Source: a bacterium 1xD42-87
GTDB lineage: Bacteria > Bacillota > Clostridia > Lachnospirales > Lachnospiraceae
Length of the DNA stretch: 49,598 nucleotides
Assembly (NCBI GenBank): GCA_003611805.1
Contig: RAYM01000044.1
Coordinates: forward strand, 1 to 49,598
Reading direction: 5' to 3'
This document shows, one piece after another, positions 7,471 through 16,037 of this stretch. Below the pieces are notes generated by a model. That model had not been told where the DNA came from. It did no database searches and saw only the letters and a program-made list of their open reading frames with translations. Both the position numbers and the translations under genes were made by a program. Numbering within the stretch: position 1 is the stretch's first letter; every line of letters begins with the position of its first letter.

Positions 7471-9594
7471 ATGAAGAAAGTATACAGCGAATTTATACTG
7501 GGTGATATGCGTGCCTGTTACATGCAGGACGAGGAGACAGGGAGCGTGGAGCTTGTGCTGCTTCCGGCGGATATGGCTTATGAGGTTGCTTACAGGGAAA
7601 AGCCTTACCCGGATTCCCTCGTGCAGGTAAAGCTGTCTGGGGACACTTATGCGGGCGGTTACGCGGGCGGCAGGACGATGCGGCAGAGCGCGTCTGTGCT
7701 TTCACTCAGATTGGAAGGGCAGGAAACACAGGAGGAGGGTGGCAGGACGGTGGTCTGCACGACTCTGGCGGATGGCAGGGGTCACCGTTACCGCCATTAT
7801 CTTGTATGGAAACAGGGAAAGAAGAGCCTGCTCTCCTATACGGAGTTTGAAAATGCCTCTGATGAGGCGGCGGAATTGGAAATGCTTTCCAGCTTTTCCC
7901 TGAGCGGGATTTCTCCTTTTGTGGGAGCAGATGAGAGCGGGCTGTTGAAGCTGCACCGCATCCGCAGTGTGTGGAGCATGGAGGGAAGAACGGAATCACA
8001 GCTTTTGGAGGATTTACAGCTCGAGCCTTCCTGGGGCGGTCATGCGGTGCGCTGCGAACGGTTCGGACAGGTCGGTTCCATGCCGGTCAACGGGTACTTT
8101 CCTTACGCGGTGATGGAAGATATAAAGTCCGATATTTTTTGGGGCGCGATGATCTGTCACAATGCGAGCTGGCAGATGGAGGTTTACCGCAGGGGTGATG
8201 ATGCGGCTCTCTCCGGCGGACTGGCGGACTACGATTTCGGGCACTGGATGAAAAGAGTTGCGCCGGGAGAAAAATTTGTGACGCCCACGGCAATTTTATC
8301 TGTGTGCAGGGGCGGCGGTGCCGAAGAAATTTCTCAGAGGATGACGGCGGCTTTGGACGAGACAGTGGACGCAGGTCCCGAGTCGGAGCAGGCGCTCCCC
8401 ATCATCTTTAATGAGTATTGCACGACCTGGGGGAACCCTTCCCATGAAAATATTTGCGGGATTCTGGAAGCCATCAGGGATAAAGGCTTTTCCTATTTTG
8501 TCATTGACTGCGGCTGGTACAGACAGCCGGGTGTCCCGTGGGATGTGGCAATGGGCGATTACCATGTATCGAAAGAATTGTTCCCGGAGGGGCTTGACAA
8601 GACGGTAAAGGCGATCAACGATCACGGCATGAAGGCGGGGATCTGGTTTGAGATCGACAACTTGGGAGAAAAAGCGGAGAGCTATCAGGATACGGCGCAT
8701 CTGCTTAAGAGAAACGGCAGACCGCTCACCACTTCCATGAGAAGATTTTGGGATATGAGGCAGGAGTGGGTGCAGAGATATCTGGAGGAGAGGGTCATCG
8801 GTACGCTGGAGAAGTACGGCTTCTCCTACATGAAGATGGACTATAACGATACGATCGGTGTGGGCTGTGACGGCGCGGAGTCTTTGGGAGAAGGGCTGCG
8901 GCAGAATATGGAGGCGTCGCTTGCCATTATCCGTAAGGTGAAAGAGAAGGTTCCCGGCATTATTCTGGAAAACTGTTCTTCGGGCGGTCATAAACTGGAG
9001 CCGCTTATGATGGGAGAGTGCAGTATGGCTTCCTTTTCAGATGCCCATGAGTGCGAGGAGATTCCGATTATCGCGGCATCCCTTCACCGTGTGATACTGC
9101 CGAGACAGAGCCAGATCTGGGCGGTGATACGGGAGGATGATTCCCTCAAAAGAATTGCGTACTCCATCGCCAATACATTTCTTGGCAGGATGTGTCTGTC
9201 GGGGGATGTGACGAAACTGACGGACGCCCAGTGGGATGTGATTGACAGGGGAATCGCTTTTTATAAAAAGGCGGCACCTGTTATCAAGGACGGTTACAGC
9301 AGACTTTACGGACCAAAGGTGGTGAGCTGGCGCCATCCGAAAGGATGGCAGTGCCTTGTGCGGACAGAGGGCGGCGTGGAGCATGAGCGGAAGGACGGGC
9401 TGCTTGCCGTTTTCCACAGCTTTGACGGGGAACATGACGGCGTCTTGGAAGCGCCCCTTCCCGCGGACGGGAAATACCAGATTGAGGAAGTTTACTCTGA
9501 TGCGGAGGCGGACGTCGAGATTGCCAACGGGAAACTGGCGTGCCGGATCCCGGAGGATATGCGTGCCGTGGCGGTTCTGGCGCGGAAGGTCTGA
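7471..9594 (+). CDS. GH36 family alpha-galactosidase
   Basis: 707 residues from the ATG at 7471, with GGAGG 5 bases upstream. An N-terminal beta-rich domain (~1-290) is followed by the catalytic barrel. IIFNEYCTTWGNPS, FVIDCGWY and GIWFEIDNLG are typical of family 36. The expected nucleophile is D457 in YMKMDYN and the acid/base D524 in SDAHE. It removes terminal alpha-galactosyl residues from raffinose-type or galactomannan oligosaccharides; an alpha-N-acetylgalactosaminidase role cannot be excluded. No signal peptide is visible, so it acts in the cytoplasm on imported sugars. It follows a decayed sugar-sensing kinase and a binding protein, which suggests a once larger utilisation locus. A strong terminator follows. 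Confidence 0.9.
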   Translation: MKKVYSEFILGDMRACYMQDEETGSVELVLLPADMAYEVAYREKPYPDSLVQVKLSGDTYAGGYAGGRTMRQSASVLSLRLEGQETQEEGGRTVVCTTLADGRGHRYRHYLVWKQGKKSLLSYTEFENASDEAAELEMLSSFSLSGISPFVGADESGLLKLHRIRSVWSMEGRTESQLLEDLQLEPSWGGHAVRCERFGQVGSMPVNGYFPYAVMEDIKSDIFWGAMICHNASWQMEVYRRGDDAALSGGLADYDFGHWMKRVAPGEKFVTPTAILSVCRGGGAEEISQRMTAALDETVDAGPESEQALPIIFNEYCTTWGNPSHENICGILEAIRDKGFSYFVIDCGWYRQPGVPWDVAMGDYHVSKELFPEGLDKTVKAINDHGMKAGIWFEIDNLGEKAESYQDTAHLLKRNGRPLTTSMRRFWDMRQEWVQRYLEERVIGTLEKYGFSYMKMDYNDTIGVGCDGAESLGEGLRQNMEASLAIIRKVKEKVPGIILENCSSGGHKLEPLMMGECSMASFSDAHECEEIPIIAASLHRVILPRQSQIWAVIREDDSLKRIAYSIANTFLGRMCLSGDVTKLTDAQWDVIDRGIAFYKKAAPVIKDGYSRLYGPKVVSWRHPKGWQCLVRTEGGVEHERKDGLLAVFHSFDGEHDGVLEAPLPADGKYQIEEVYSDAEADVEIANGKLACRIPEDMRAVAVLARKV

Positions 9595-9614
9595 CTGCAT
9601 GAAATAGAATAGGG

Positions 9615-9655
9615 AAACAGCGGTAAATCCGTGTGACTGGCTTACCGCTGTTTTA
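9615..9655 (+). terminator. Terminator of the alpha-galactosidase gene
   Basis: AAACAGCGGTAA (9615-9626) pairs with TTACCGCTGTTT (9642-9653) and continues into a T-rich tail. The gene on the other strand ends only 9 bases away, so the hairpin may serve both directions. Confidence 0.85.
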
Positions 9656-9663
9656 TTAATCTC

Positions 9664-10143
9664 TTATAATTGTAATTCGCCCTTGCTGAGTTTTTCCGTA
9701 AATGCTATAAAGGATGGAGCAATGACTTCGCATTCTTCAAATTCCGGCTCTGCACCCCGCACAACGGAACCATCCTTCATAGAAATCGCATAATAAGAGT
9801 AGCAGCCTTTCACGGACATGATGATGGGAAGGTGGTTTTTCCAGAAAGCTTTGATCCGGGCTTCCCACTCGGTATCGCCAGCGGCAGATGTAAGGCTGAT
9901 CTTTTCCCACTCATTCCACTGGAAGGCATCATCGCATTGTGGTTCAAAATCATTCGCGCATAAGAACCAGACGGTTTCTTCGGCATTCATCATACACTTG
10001 ACTGTTTTGATAAATTCCAGCCATTGTTCAGGGATATTTGTGTATCTGGCGGTTATTATATTTGAAAGGTAATCGTTTCGATTTTCATACAATGCAACCT
10101 GCCAGCCGTTTTCTTCCATATGCTTTATAAAAGTATGTAACAT
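9664..10143 (-). CDS. SMI1/KNR4 (SUKH) family protein
   Basis: The start was placed at MLHTFIKHMEENGWQ because GGAGG lies 9 bases before it; this gives 159 residues. A longer open frame runs back through tRNA-Glu and is not believable. The core features of the SUKH fold are visible: PEQWLEFIKTV, TVWFLCANDFEP, an acidic-aromatic middle (WNEWEKISL), LPIIMSVKGCYSYYAISMKDG and the ending FIAFTEKL. SUKH proteins often act as immunity proteins to contact-dependent toxins or as general protein-interaction modules. No toxin gene is adjacent, so its role is open. It is soluble, with no signal peptide. Confidence 0.75.
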   Translation of the reverse strand: MLHTFIKHMEENGWQVALYENRNDYLSNIITARYTNIPEQWLEFIKTVKCMMNAEETVWFLCANDFEPQCDDAFQWNEWEKISLTSAAGDTEWEARIKAFWKNHLPIIMSVKGCYSYYAISMKDGSVVRGAEPEFEECEVIAPSFIAFTEKLSKGELQL

Positions 10144-10300
10144 TTTCGCAATCCTCCATGCGGTTCGTTTTTGTGACATAATTAAAATTATAGCATACTC
10201 TAATATAAAAAAATATCCCGTCATGTTATTTTTCCCCTTGCCAAATGCCGCGAGGTATGGTATTATATCATTCGTTAAGGCTACATGAAGCCTTTCGTCA

Positions 10301-10372
10301 GGCTCCATGGTCAAGCGGTTAAGACATCGCCCTTTCACGGCGGTAACACGGGTTCGATTCCCGTTGGAGTCA
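10301..10372 (+). tRNA. tRNA-Glu (TTC)
   Basis: A 72-base cloverleaf. GGCTCCA pairs with TGGAGTC (one G-T), discriminator A. The anticodon loop CCTTTCAC gives anticodon TTC, and the T-arm contains GGGTTCGATTCCC. It is 30 bases upstream of tRNA-Cys, likely on the same transcript. Confidence 0.95.
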
Positions 10373-10402
10373 TCGGTCGGAAGATCGGTAATAATTGAAT
10401 AT

Positions 10403-10474
10403 GGCGCAGTAGCCAAGTGGTAAGGCATGGGTCTGCAACACCCTGATTCACCGGTTCAAATCCGGTCTGCGCCT
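10403..10474 (+). tRNA. tRNA-Cys (GCA)
   Basis: 72 bases. The acceptor GGCGCAG pairs perfectly with CTGCGCC, and the discriminator is T as expected for cysteine. Anticodon GCA lies at 10435-10437. An integrase remnant begins 14 bases beyond its 3' end, so this tRNA is the likely integration target of the island. No second copy of its 3' end was found by eye further right. Confidence 0.95.
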
Positions 10475-10478
10475 CTTG

Positions 10479-10508
10479 AAAAATCCCCTAAATACTAGGG
10501 GATTTTTT
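10479..10508. terminator. Bidirectional terminator between tRNA-Cys and integrase remnant
   Basis: AAAAATCCCCTA (10479-10490) pairs with TAGGGGATTTTT (10496-10507) around a 5-base loop, with A-run and T-run on the two sides. It can end the tRNA transcript and, on the other strand, the integrase, whose stop codon lies inside the hairpin. Confidence 0.85.
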
Positions 10509-11288
10509 GCTTGTGTTGCATTTCGTGTTGTATAGTTCTGAGAAATAATTGTTTGCCATATGATCCATCTGTTTCGCTTGCTCTTCTAAAACATGCCGGT
10601 AGACGGCTTTTAATGTGCCATCATTGCCCCAGCCGCCGCGCTGCATGATATATGAGTCTGGAATACCGAGGGCGTGCTGGATGCTTGCTGAGTAATGTCT
10701 CAAGTCGTGGAACCGAAAATGCGGGATGCCGTTACGCTTAAGCAGTCTGTTAAATCTGTTTGTAATAGAATCCGGGGTGAGGCGTACAATTCGCCCTTTC
10801 ATTCCGCGCCACTTATCTGATACGAAATCGGGGCGGTAAACGTGCATTACGGCAGATATAAGTCCATGACTGTTTCTTACCGTCTTAGGGGAATGGTTTT
10901 GTGCCTCGATGTTGATTGCCTTTTGTATATCTTCCTGTGTGATCAGAGCGATTTTTATATTCATAATGCTCTGCAGTTCTTTTTTACGGGTTCTTTTGTA
11001 ATCCATGATTGTGCGTGGAGATAGCACAGCCTCCCGTCCCTCGATATATTTGTCAAGGGCTTCGCCAAACGCAATATTCTGTACGTCGCTCGTACTTTCT
11101 TTTTCAGCCGCCCACACACTGGCAGCCTGTTCTGCAAGCCGTTTACCTTTGGAACCCGGGATATCGCTGGTAAAGGACTTATATATCCGCTTTTTCTTGA
11201 TGGTGCCGTCCGGCTGCATGGTTTCTTCTGTGTGGCTGTAGACCTGACAGCGCCAGCTTCCAGACGGGAGTTTTTTTGCTGTAGTCAT
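10488..11288 (-). pseudogene. Tyrosine integrase with internal in-frame deletion
   Basis: 266 residues, whereas phage/ICE tyrosine integrases usually have 360-400. The AP2-like arm-binding region (MTTAKKLPSGSWRCQVYSH) and the SAM-like core-binding region (~70-155) are present. The catalytic C-terminus has FHDLRHYSAS (His and second Arg), RGGWGND and a final VYRHVLEE with the nucleophilic Tyr. The block with the first catalytic Arg (the RRGE-type motif) is missing: the core-binding region ends at MHVYRPDF and passes straight into VSDKWRGMKG, which in full-length relatives comes about 100 residues later. An inactive enzyme is expected. It lies beside tRNA-Cys, as integrases of tRNA-targeting elements do. 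Confidence 0.8.
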
Positions 11289-11443
11289 AGTGTTGTCCTT
11301 CTTTTTGGGTATAAAAATAACAGCCTGTGAATGATCTGGAAAAACAGACGGTTCACTTGCAAGCTGCGCCCGGGGCCTTTCCGGCCTTTGTGATTAATGT
11401 ATGTATTTTCATGTGATATATGGATAACTTTAAATGGATAATG

Positions 11444-11473
11444 AAAAAGGCAGATAACCGAAGTTACCTGCCT
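11444..11473 (-). terminator. Terminator of the nuclease-like fragment
   Basis: Read on the minus strand, AGGCAGGTAAC, a TTCG loop and GTTATCTGCCT are followed by TTTTT. The 11-bp stem has one wobble pair. It overlaps the stop codon of the minus-strand fragment. Confidence 0.75.
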
Positions 11474-11640
11474 GAAGGTTTGAATGAAATACTGCTATCC
11501 TTTGGATGTATACTGAGATAATCTGGTTTTTCAATGACAGAAGGTATCTGTTCCAAACAATTATAAAATTCATTGTCTGAAATAAAGTCATCTTTATGTA
11601 ACTCTGTGTGCTTGTCAGTTATATTCGTTACACTATTTTG
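11464..11640 (-). pseudogene. C-terminal fragment of an unidentified protein, possibly PBECR-type nuclease
   Basis: The minus-strand frame ends with ISDNEFYNCLEQIPSVIEKP and then DYLSIHPKDSSISF. That helix-then-PDY pattern recalls the barnase/EndoU/ColicinE5/RelE-like (PBECR) toxins of mobile elements. The resemblance is from memory and weak. The frame runs upstream into sequence that is clearly antisense to the next gene, so only its end survives. The right boundary (~11640) is approximate. A proper terminator follows, which argues it was once a real gene. Confidence 0.4.
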
Positions 11641-12588
11641 ATTGGGGAAGAACAGCAGATCCGCTTCCGGCTGAACGGGAGCCAAAACGCAGAGGTGCTT
11701 TGTGATATGACACGCCCGCTGGGAACTTTTTTGATAAACTTTGAGCATGACACGGACAGAGATTGGAACTTATATGGGCTTTCTCCGCTACGGCAAGCCC
11801 TCCACTCCAACCGATGGAAACAGCCGGAGTTGGAGCAGGCGGCAAGCGAATTTCTCTGGGGAAAATATCTTAGCAACGACCCTCTGAAAATGTATGTGGC
11901 GTTCCGTATTTGGAACAGCTATCTGCTTGCCAGAGAACCCCGTGACCGTAACGCTGCCTGTGACCGCTTCATGGATAAAATGAGCAGCCTGACCGGGGTA
12001 TTCCATAGCGAAGCCATGACCTTTGACAGGGAGACAGGAAAACCGAAACATTTTCAAGCTGGCAGCCTTTATTTCAAAGGCGCACCATCAGAAGATACCC
12101 GGCTTGACCTCTGGTTCCCGGACAACCGTCGCACAGAAGAATGTGTGTCTGCCTATGCGTCCCTCTACCCGTTGATTACCTATTATCTGAGCAGACTGAA
12201 TGACTGGGGGCTTTGCTTCCGGCGGTGCAAGGTTTGTGGAAAATATTTTCTGGCAAAGAGCCAGCGGTATGAGCTGTGCAGCGATAAGTGCCGAAAAGCA
12301 CAGGCGCTTCAAAACAAGCGGGAATTTGACGAGAGGGCAAGAGAAAATACCTATGACCTGCTTTATAAAAATGAATGCCAGAACTGGCGCAATAAAATAA
12401 ACCGGGTAAAAAATACCGCAGGCTTTCCGGCTGACCGTCTGGAAAAAATACAGGCTGCCTTTGCTGACTTTAAGAAAGAAGCATTGCAGAGAAAAAAGGC
12501 TGTAAAAACAGGAACAGCCAGCCCGAAAGAATTTACGGACTGGCTGTATCAGCAGAGTAATGTAATTGTTGAGCTGACCGAGATATGA
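11608..12588 (+). CDS. DUF6076-like mobile-element protein, probably truncated at its 5' end
   Basis: Up to 326 residues. The only upstream start is a GTG at 11608 with no clear ribosome binding site, and homology seems to begin near GEEQQIRFRL, so the original start was probably lost at the junction with the neighbouring fragment. Residues ~215-235 carry a zinc-ribbon motif, CKVCGKYFLAKSQRYELC with a following CRKA, i.e. four Cys. The C-terminal third is basic and helical. I associate this architecture with DUF6076 proteins of Clostridia integrative elements; their function is unknown. It is convergent with the ABC permease gene. Confidence 0.6.
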   Translation: MLVSYIRYTILIGEEQQIRFRLNGSQNAEVLCDMTRPLGTFLINFEHDTDRDWNLYGLSPLRQALHSNRWKQPELEQAASEFLWGKYLSNDPLKMYVAFRIWNSYLLAREPRDRNAACDRFMDKMSSLTGVFHSEAMTFDRETGKPKHFQAGSLYFKGAPSEDTRLDLWFPDNRRTEECVSAYASLYPLITYYLSRLNDWGLCFRRCKVCGKYFLAKSQRYELCSDKCRKAQALQNKREFDERARENTYDLLYKNECQNWRNKINRVKNTAGFPADRLEKIQAAFADFKKEALQRKKAVKTGTASPKEFTDWLYQQSNVIVELTEI

Positions 12589-12680
12589 AAAACTTTCTAT
12601 CGTCAATTTCGCATTATTGCAATAACAGATTGCTTCTTCCATGAATGGTAATATTATCATCAAACTTTTGGAAGAACTAT

Positions 12681-12747
12681 AAATGTCCGAGGTACCTTTG
12701 ATTTCGACAGAAAAACAGGCTGAATTGTTACAACGCTCGGACATTTC
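12681..12747. promoter_or_regulatory. Orphan copy of the two-component operator pair
   Basis: 12726-12747 is identical, base for base, to the distal operator at 15971-15992 (TGTTACAACGC then TCGGACATTTC). At 12681-12691 AAATGTCCGAG forms the inverted partner, but the rest of that site has diverged. On the minus strand this would drive a gene toward 12600; none is there now. Confidence 0.6.
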
Positions 12748-12770
12748 AAAAATTTTTTTGAGAAATGGCG

Positions 12771-12803
12771 AAAAAAGCGGGGCAGCATACGCCGCCCCGC
12801 CGA
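12771..12803 (-). terminator. Terminator of the ABC transporter operon
   Basis: On the minus strand GCGGGGCGGC and GCTGCCCCGC form a GC-rich hairpin followed by TTTTTT. It begins 11 bases after the permease stop. Confidence 0.85.
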
Positions 12804-12813
12804 TCTCAAAAGG

Positions 12814-15180
12814 TCATTCCATCGCCCGCATTTGTTCAATCAGAGATTGTTTTTTCTGTCTGCGGACTGTCCATACAGACAAAATCAGCTCCATTCCGAA
12901 CAATACCAGAATGAACAGACCCATTTCCAAAACCGGGAATTTGTAAGGCACTACTTTTCCGGCAAAAGCTCCTACACTAAATTTGCTGCAAGCAAAGATG
13001 GAAGCCGGAAGCCCAACGATCAGCGTCGCCAATGTTGCAAAGAATGCATAGCACAGCCCCTCGCAGATGTTCATTTTACATAGCTGCTTTTGGGTCAGTC
13101 CGATGGAACGCAAAACACTGTTTTCCTGTTTTCTGGACATTTGATTAGAGAGGGTCGTGTTAATTAGGTTGATAACGCCAAAGAGGAATACCAGCCATGA
13201 AAGTACCTCCATACTGCCAAATACAAAAGAATTTATATTTTTTTCATACTCAATTACAGTGTTAATATCATCTAATGCAATATCCGTATGAGCGGATATA
13301 ATATTTTTTAATTCATCCCTCACATGATCCGCTTTTTGGGGATCACTTACAATGCTCCATGAATAATCGAAAGAGGTGATTTCCGGGTGCAGTTCATGGA
13401 ACAATGCTTCCGGTGCAAATTCCAATACACCGTCAAAGTGATGTGTTCCATGTCCATTATCCAGATTATTGTTAAACACCCCGGATATAGTAACCGGAAT
13501 GGTTGATTTCCCGGAGATAAGTTCAGCTGTTTCTCCGACACCTATATGTTCACGGTTACTTGTTGCCGAATCAATTAGGATGCTGTGTGTATCCGTCGGC
13601 ATAGTGCCCTCTATCAATGAAGCTTCAACCTTAGAATAATTTTGATCAGTCAGTATATCACACATACCACCATATTCAATTCCGTTGACGTTATAATTTA
13701 TATGAAGGCTTTGCCTTTTTGCAATCACATCGGTTACACCGTCAATAGACAAAATTTCCTGTTTGAGTTCCTCATTCAGTGGATTTCCTGCTGCCATGAC
13801 TTCTTGTTCTGACAACTTTGAATCCAGATAAACCTTATAGTCACCATCCGGGAACTCTTGTCTTGCAAGCGCCTCTGGGGAGCGTAGCAAAACAACGGAG
13901 GATACCACAAGCAGGATAATTCCACCCAAACTCAAAGACGCTATAATAGAGATTGTCTTTTTGCGGTCACGCTTAAAATTCGCAATTCCCATTGAAACAG
14001 GATTGAGCTTAATATTCTTTTTCCGACTGCGGATGTCCTTTTGCGCCGGGGTAAAACGGACGGCTTCAATCGGGGAAATCCCTGCCGCAATCTTTACTGG
14101 CTTACGGATGGAAACAGATACCATGATCCAACTGCTTATGAGTGTCAAAATAACCGTTGTCACATAGGAAACAGCGTTAAATCCCTTGGAAAACAGGAGA
14201 AAACCGCCGCATACGCCCAGCACTGTACCAATCAGAATCCCGATACTGCCGAGTTTGTGTCCCTCCCGCTTTACAATCCGCTTGATTTGCTTTGGCGTCG
14301 CGCCAATCGTCCGAAGCTGCCCGTAGCTCTGGATTTTGTCATTGATGGAGATACGGAAGATACTCTGGATCACAATATAGCCGCCGATCAGAACAATAGC
14401 AATCACACCAACAATCGGTAAAAAATCAAAGGATTTAGAAGCATAAGCAAAATATTTGCTGTTCATTTTGGGCATAGAAAGCTGATATTCCTCCGCAACC
14501 TCCCTGCAATAAGAGGTCATCAGTTCTTCGTCCAACTGAACGCTGTTTTTGAAATGGGCATAGGCGCGATACCCAGCGGGGTTAAACCCATCCCATTCTT
14601 TCAGGGCAGCTTTGGAAAGAATGATGGCACAGGTATTCGCTTCTTTTTCATTTACGCTGTCCAGAATGCCGGTAACGACATAATCGCCATGAAAACTCTC
14701 TGTATCTAAGGTCACAGTGTCCCCGATCTTGGCATTGTGTCCATAGGTGGAAAGAAAGTATTCGCTTACGACAACTTCATTTGCCTTTTGGGGCAGATTC
14801 CCCTCCAATAGCTTCATTTGGTCGCGCCCAATCTCCATCATTTCTGCGTCATTATATACATAAGAGGCATGATAGCCCTGTTCTGAAAGTTCCTCACCCA
14901 GCATATAGTAGCCGCCTACGCGCTCAAACTCCGGCACTCCTTTCAGGGTTTCAATGTCGTTTTCCTCTACACCCAGCCAAACCGCCTCATAAGTATCGAC
15001 AACCTGATTGCGCTGCATTTGTGTCAGGGAAGTAGACACAATTCCCGTAAAGCAGATCAGAAACGCCGCCAGCGCAACGGCGATCACCACCATCAGATTC
15101 CGGCGCTTCTCGCTTTGTAAACTTTTCTTTGCCAGCTTCTTTGTAATGGCGCTGGTATCATTCTCAAAAGGCCATGTCAT
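12814..15180 (-). CDS. FtsX-family ABC transporter permease
   Basis: 788 residues, ATG with a GGAGG upstream. A membrane helix near residues 28-52 (LMVVIAVALAAFLICFTGIV) is followed by a ~200-residue extracytoplasmic MacB-like domain. Then come a three-helix FtsX core (FLPIVGVIAIVLIGGYIVIQ onward), a further helix near 415-440 (KKTISIIASLSLGG), a second extracytoplasmic domain and a last FtsX core of three helices. It is the permease half of the MacB/LolD-type exporter encoded with the ATPase 14 bases upstream. Such two-component-linked transporters in Gram-positives usually protect against peptide antibiotics or export a peptide. The substrate cannot be read from sequence. Confidence 0.9.
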   Translation of the reverse strand: MTWPFENDTSAITKKLAKKSLQSEKRRNLMVVIAVALAAFLICFTGIVSTSLTQMQRNQVVDTYEAVWLGVEENDIETLKGVPEFERVGGYYMLGEELSEQGYHASYVYNDAEMMEIGRDQMKLLEGNLPQKANEVVVSEYFLSTYGHNAKIGDTVTLDTESFHGDYVVTGILDSVNEKEANTCAIILSKAALKEWDGFNPAGYRAYAHFKNSVQLDEELMTSYCREVAEEYQLSMPKMNSKYFAYASKSFDFLPIVGVIAIVLIGGYIVIQSIFRISINDKIQSYGQLRTIGATPKQIKRIVKREGHKLGSIGILIGTVLGVCGGFLLFSKGFNAVSYVTTVILTLISSWIMVSVSIRKPVKIAAGISPIEAVRFTPAQKDIRSRKKNIKLNPVSMGIANFKRDRKKTISIIASLSLGGIILLVVSSVVLLRSPEALARQEFPDGDYKVYLDSKLSEQEVMAAGNPLNEELKQEILSIDGVTDVIAKRQSLHINYNVNGIEYGGMCDILTDQNYSKVEASLIEGTMPTDTHSILIDSATSNREHIGVGETAELISGKSTIPVTISGVFNNNLDNGHGTHHFDGVLEFAPEALFHELHPEITSFDYSWSIVSDPQKADHVRDELKNIISAHTDIALDDINTVIEYEKNINSFVFGSMEVLSWLVFLFGVINLINTTLSNQMSRKQENSVLRSIGLTQKQLCKMNICEGLCYAFFATLATLIVGLPASIFACSKFSVGAFAGKVVPYKFPVLEMGLFILVLFGMELILSVWTVRRQKKQSLIEQMRAME

Positions 15181-15194
15181 AGCCTGCCACCTCC

Positions 15195-15860
15195 TTATTC
15201 CACAATCTTTCCGTCCTCAATGCGGACAATCCGATCTGCAAGACGGGCAATATCGTTGTTGTGGGTAATCATCACTACGGTTTGCCGGAACTCCGCGCTG
15301 GTACGCTTGATAAGCCCCAGCACCTCGGCGCTGGTCTTGCTGTCAAGGTTGCCGGTCGGCTCGTCGGCCAGCACAATAGCTGGTTTGGTAATCAAGGCGC
15401 GGGCAATCGCCACACGCTGCTGCTGGCCGCCGGAAAGATTGTTCGGCATATTTTTTAGTTTATCTTCCAGCCCCAGCAGGTGAACGATCTCGTCCAAAAA
15501 CTTCTGATCCACCATGTCCCCGTCCAGCTCCACCGGCAGGACGATATTCTCATACACATTCAGGATGGGAACAAGGTTATAGTTCTGGAAGATAAAACCG
15601 ATGTTGCGGCGGCGGAAGATGGTGAGCTGTTCGTCGTTCTTCTTTGCCAGTTCTTCGCCCCGGACAATCACGGTTCCGCTGGTGGGAGTGTCCAGCCCGC
15701 CCATCATGTGAAGCAGGGTAGACTTGCCGCTGCCGGAGGTTCCCACAACGGCCACAAATTCGCCCTCGTCTACGGAGAAGTTCACGCCGTCAAGGGCGCG
15801 GGTAATGTTCGGCTCTGCACCGTAATGCTTTTTTAGGTCAATCGTCTGTAAAATGCTCAT
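15195..15860 (-). CDS. MacB/LolD-type ABC transporter ATPase
   Basis: 221 residues from MSILQTIDLK, chosen because AAGGAG lies just upstream. A longer frame beginning MSERCNIS starts inside the operator and is rejected. The Walker A motif GTSGSGKST is at 40-48, the signature LSGGQQQRVAIARAL and Walker B with ADEPTGNLD follow. It powers the adjacent FtsX permease. The gene has its own operator-controlled promoter, separated from the regulator/kinase pair by a terminator. The four-gene set resembles antimicrobial-peptide sensing and detoxification modules. Confidence 0.93.
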   Translation of the reverse strand: MSILQTIDLKKHYGAEPNITRALDGVNFSVDEGEFVAVVGTSGSGKSTLLHMMGGLDTPTSGTVIVRGEELAKKNDEQLTIFRRRNIGFIFQNYNLVPILNVYENIVLPVELDGDMVDQKFLDEIVHLLGLEDKLKNMPNNLSGGQQQRVAIARALITKPAIVLADEPTGNLDSKTSAEVLGLIKRTSAEFRQTVVMITHNNDIARLADRIVRIEDGKIVE

Positions 15861-15902
15861 ATTCAAAACTCCTTTCAAGGCTTTCTGCCTGTTGATAAGG
15901 GT

Positions 15903-15935
15903 ATTGTAAAACCCAAATGTCCGCGAAATGTTACA
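15903..15935 (-). promoter_or_regulatory. Operator and -10 of the ABC transporter operon
   Basis: On the minus strand two 11-base half-sites, TGTAACATTTC and GCGGACATTTG, lie in tandem (15935 to 15914). A 5-base gap and a TACAAT -10 element follow (15908-15903). There is no good -35 box; the operator takes its place, as at activator-dependent promoters of PhoB/OmpR-type regulators. The regulator's own gene has the same layout. Confidence 0.7.
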
Positions 15936-15970
15936 GCGGCCCAAAAAATTCATTGAAAATCGGGGTGAAA

Positions 15971-15992
15971 TGTTACAACGCTCGGACATTTC
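15971..15992 (+). promoter_or_regulatory. Distal operator of the ABC transporter operon
   Basis: Tandem half-sites TGTTACAACGC and TCGGACATTTC, read on the + strand, 35 bases upstream of the proximal operator and in the opposite orientation. An identical 22-base copy lies at 12726-12747. Confidence 0.65.
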
Positions 15993-16032
15993 AAAAAAAT
16001 TTACGGCGGGCAGCCGAAAATGGCCGTCCGCC
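15993..16032 (-). terminator. Terminator of the regulator/kinase operon
   Basis: On the minus strand GGCGGACGGCC pairs with GGCTGCCCGCC (one mismatch and one wobble) around a short loop. A T-run follows at 15999-15993, just before the distal operator. It separates regulator/kinase transcription from the transporter genes. Confidence 0.75.
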
Positions 16033-16037
16033 GCGTT

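Noticed and set aside
8296..8991. A 231-codon open frame antisense to the alpha-galactosidase
   Set aside because: It has no family resemblance and no ribosome binding site, and it lies fully opposite a well-supported gene.
12683..12946. Small plus-strand frame beginning MSEVPLISTEKQAELL
   Set aside because: Its beginning is the operator pair and its remainder runs antisense through the permease end. No ribosome binding site precedes it.
15195..15989. Longer start of the ABC ATPase (MSERCNIS...)
   Set aside because: These codons are the operator sequence itself. The ATG at 15860 has a ribosome binding site and the normal family start.
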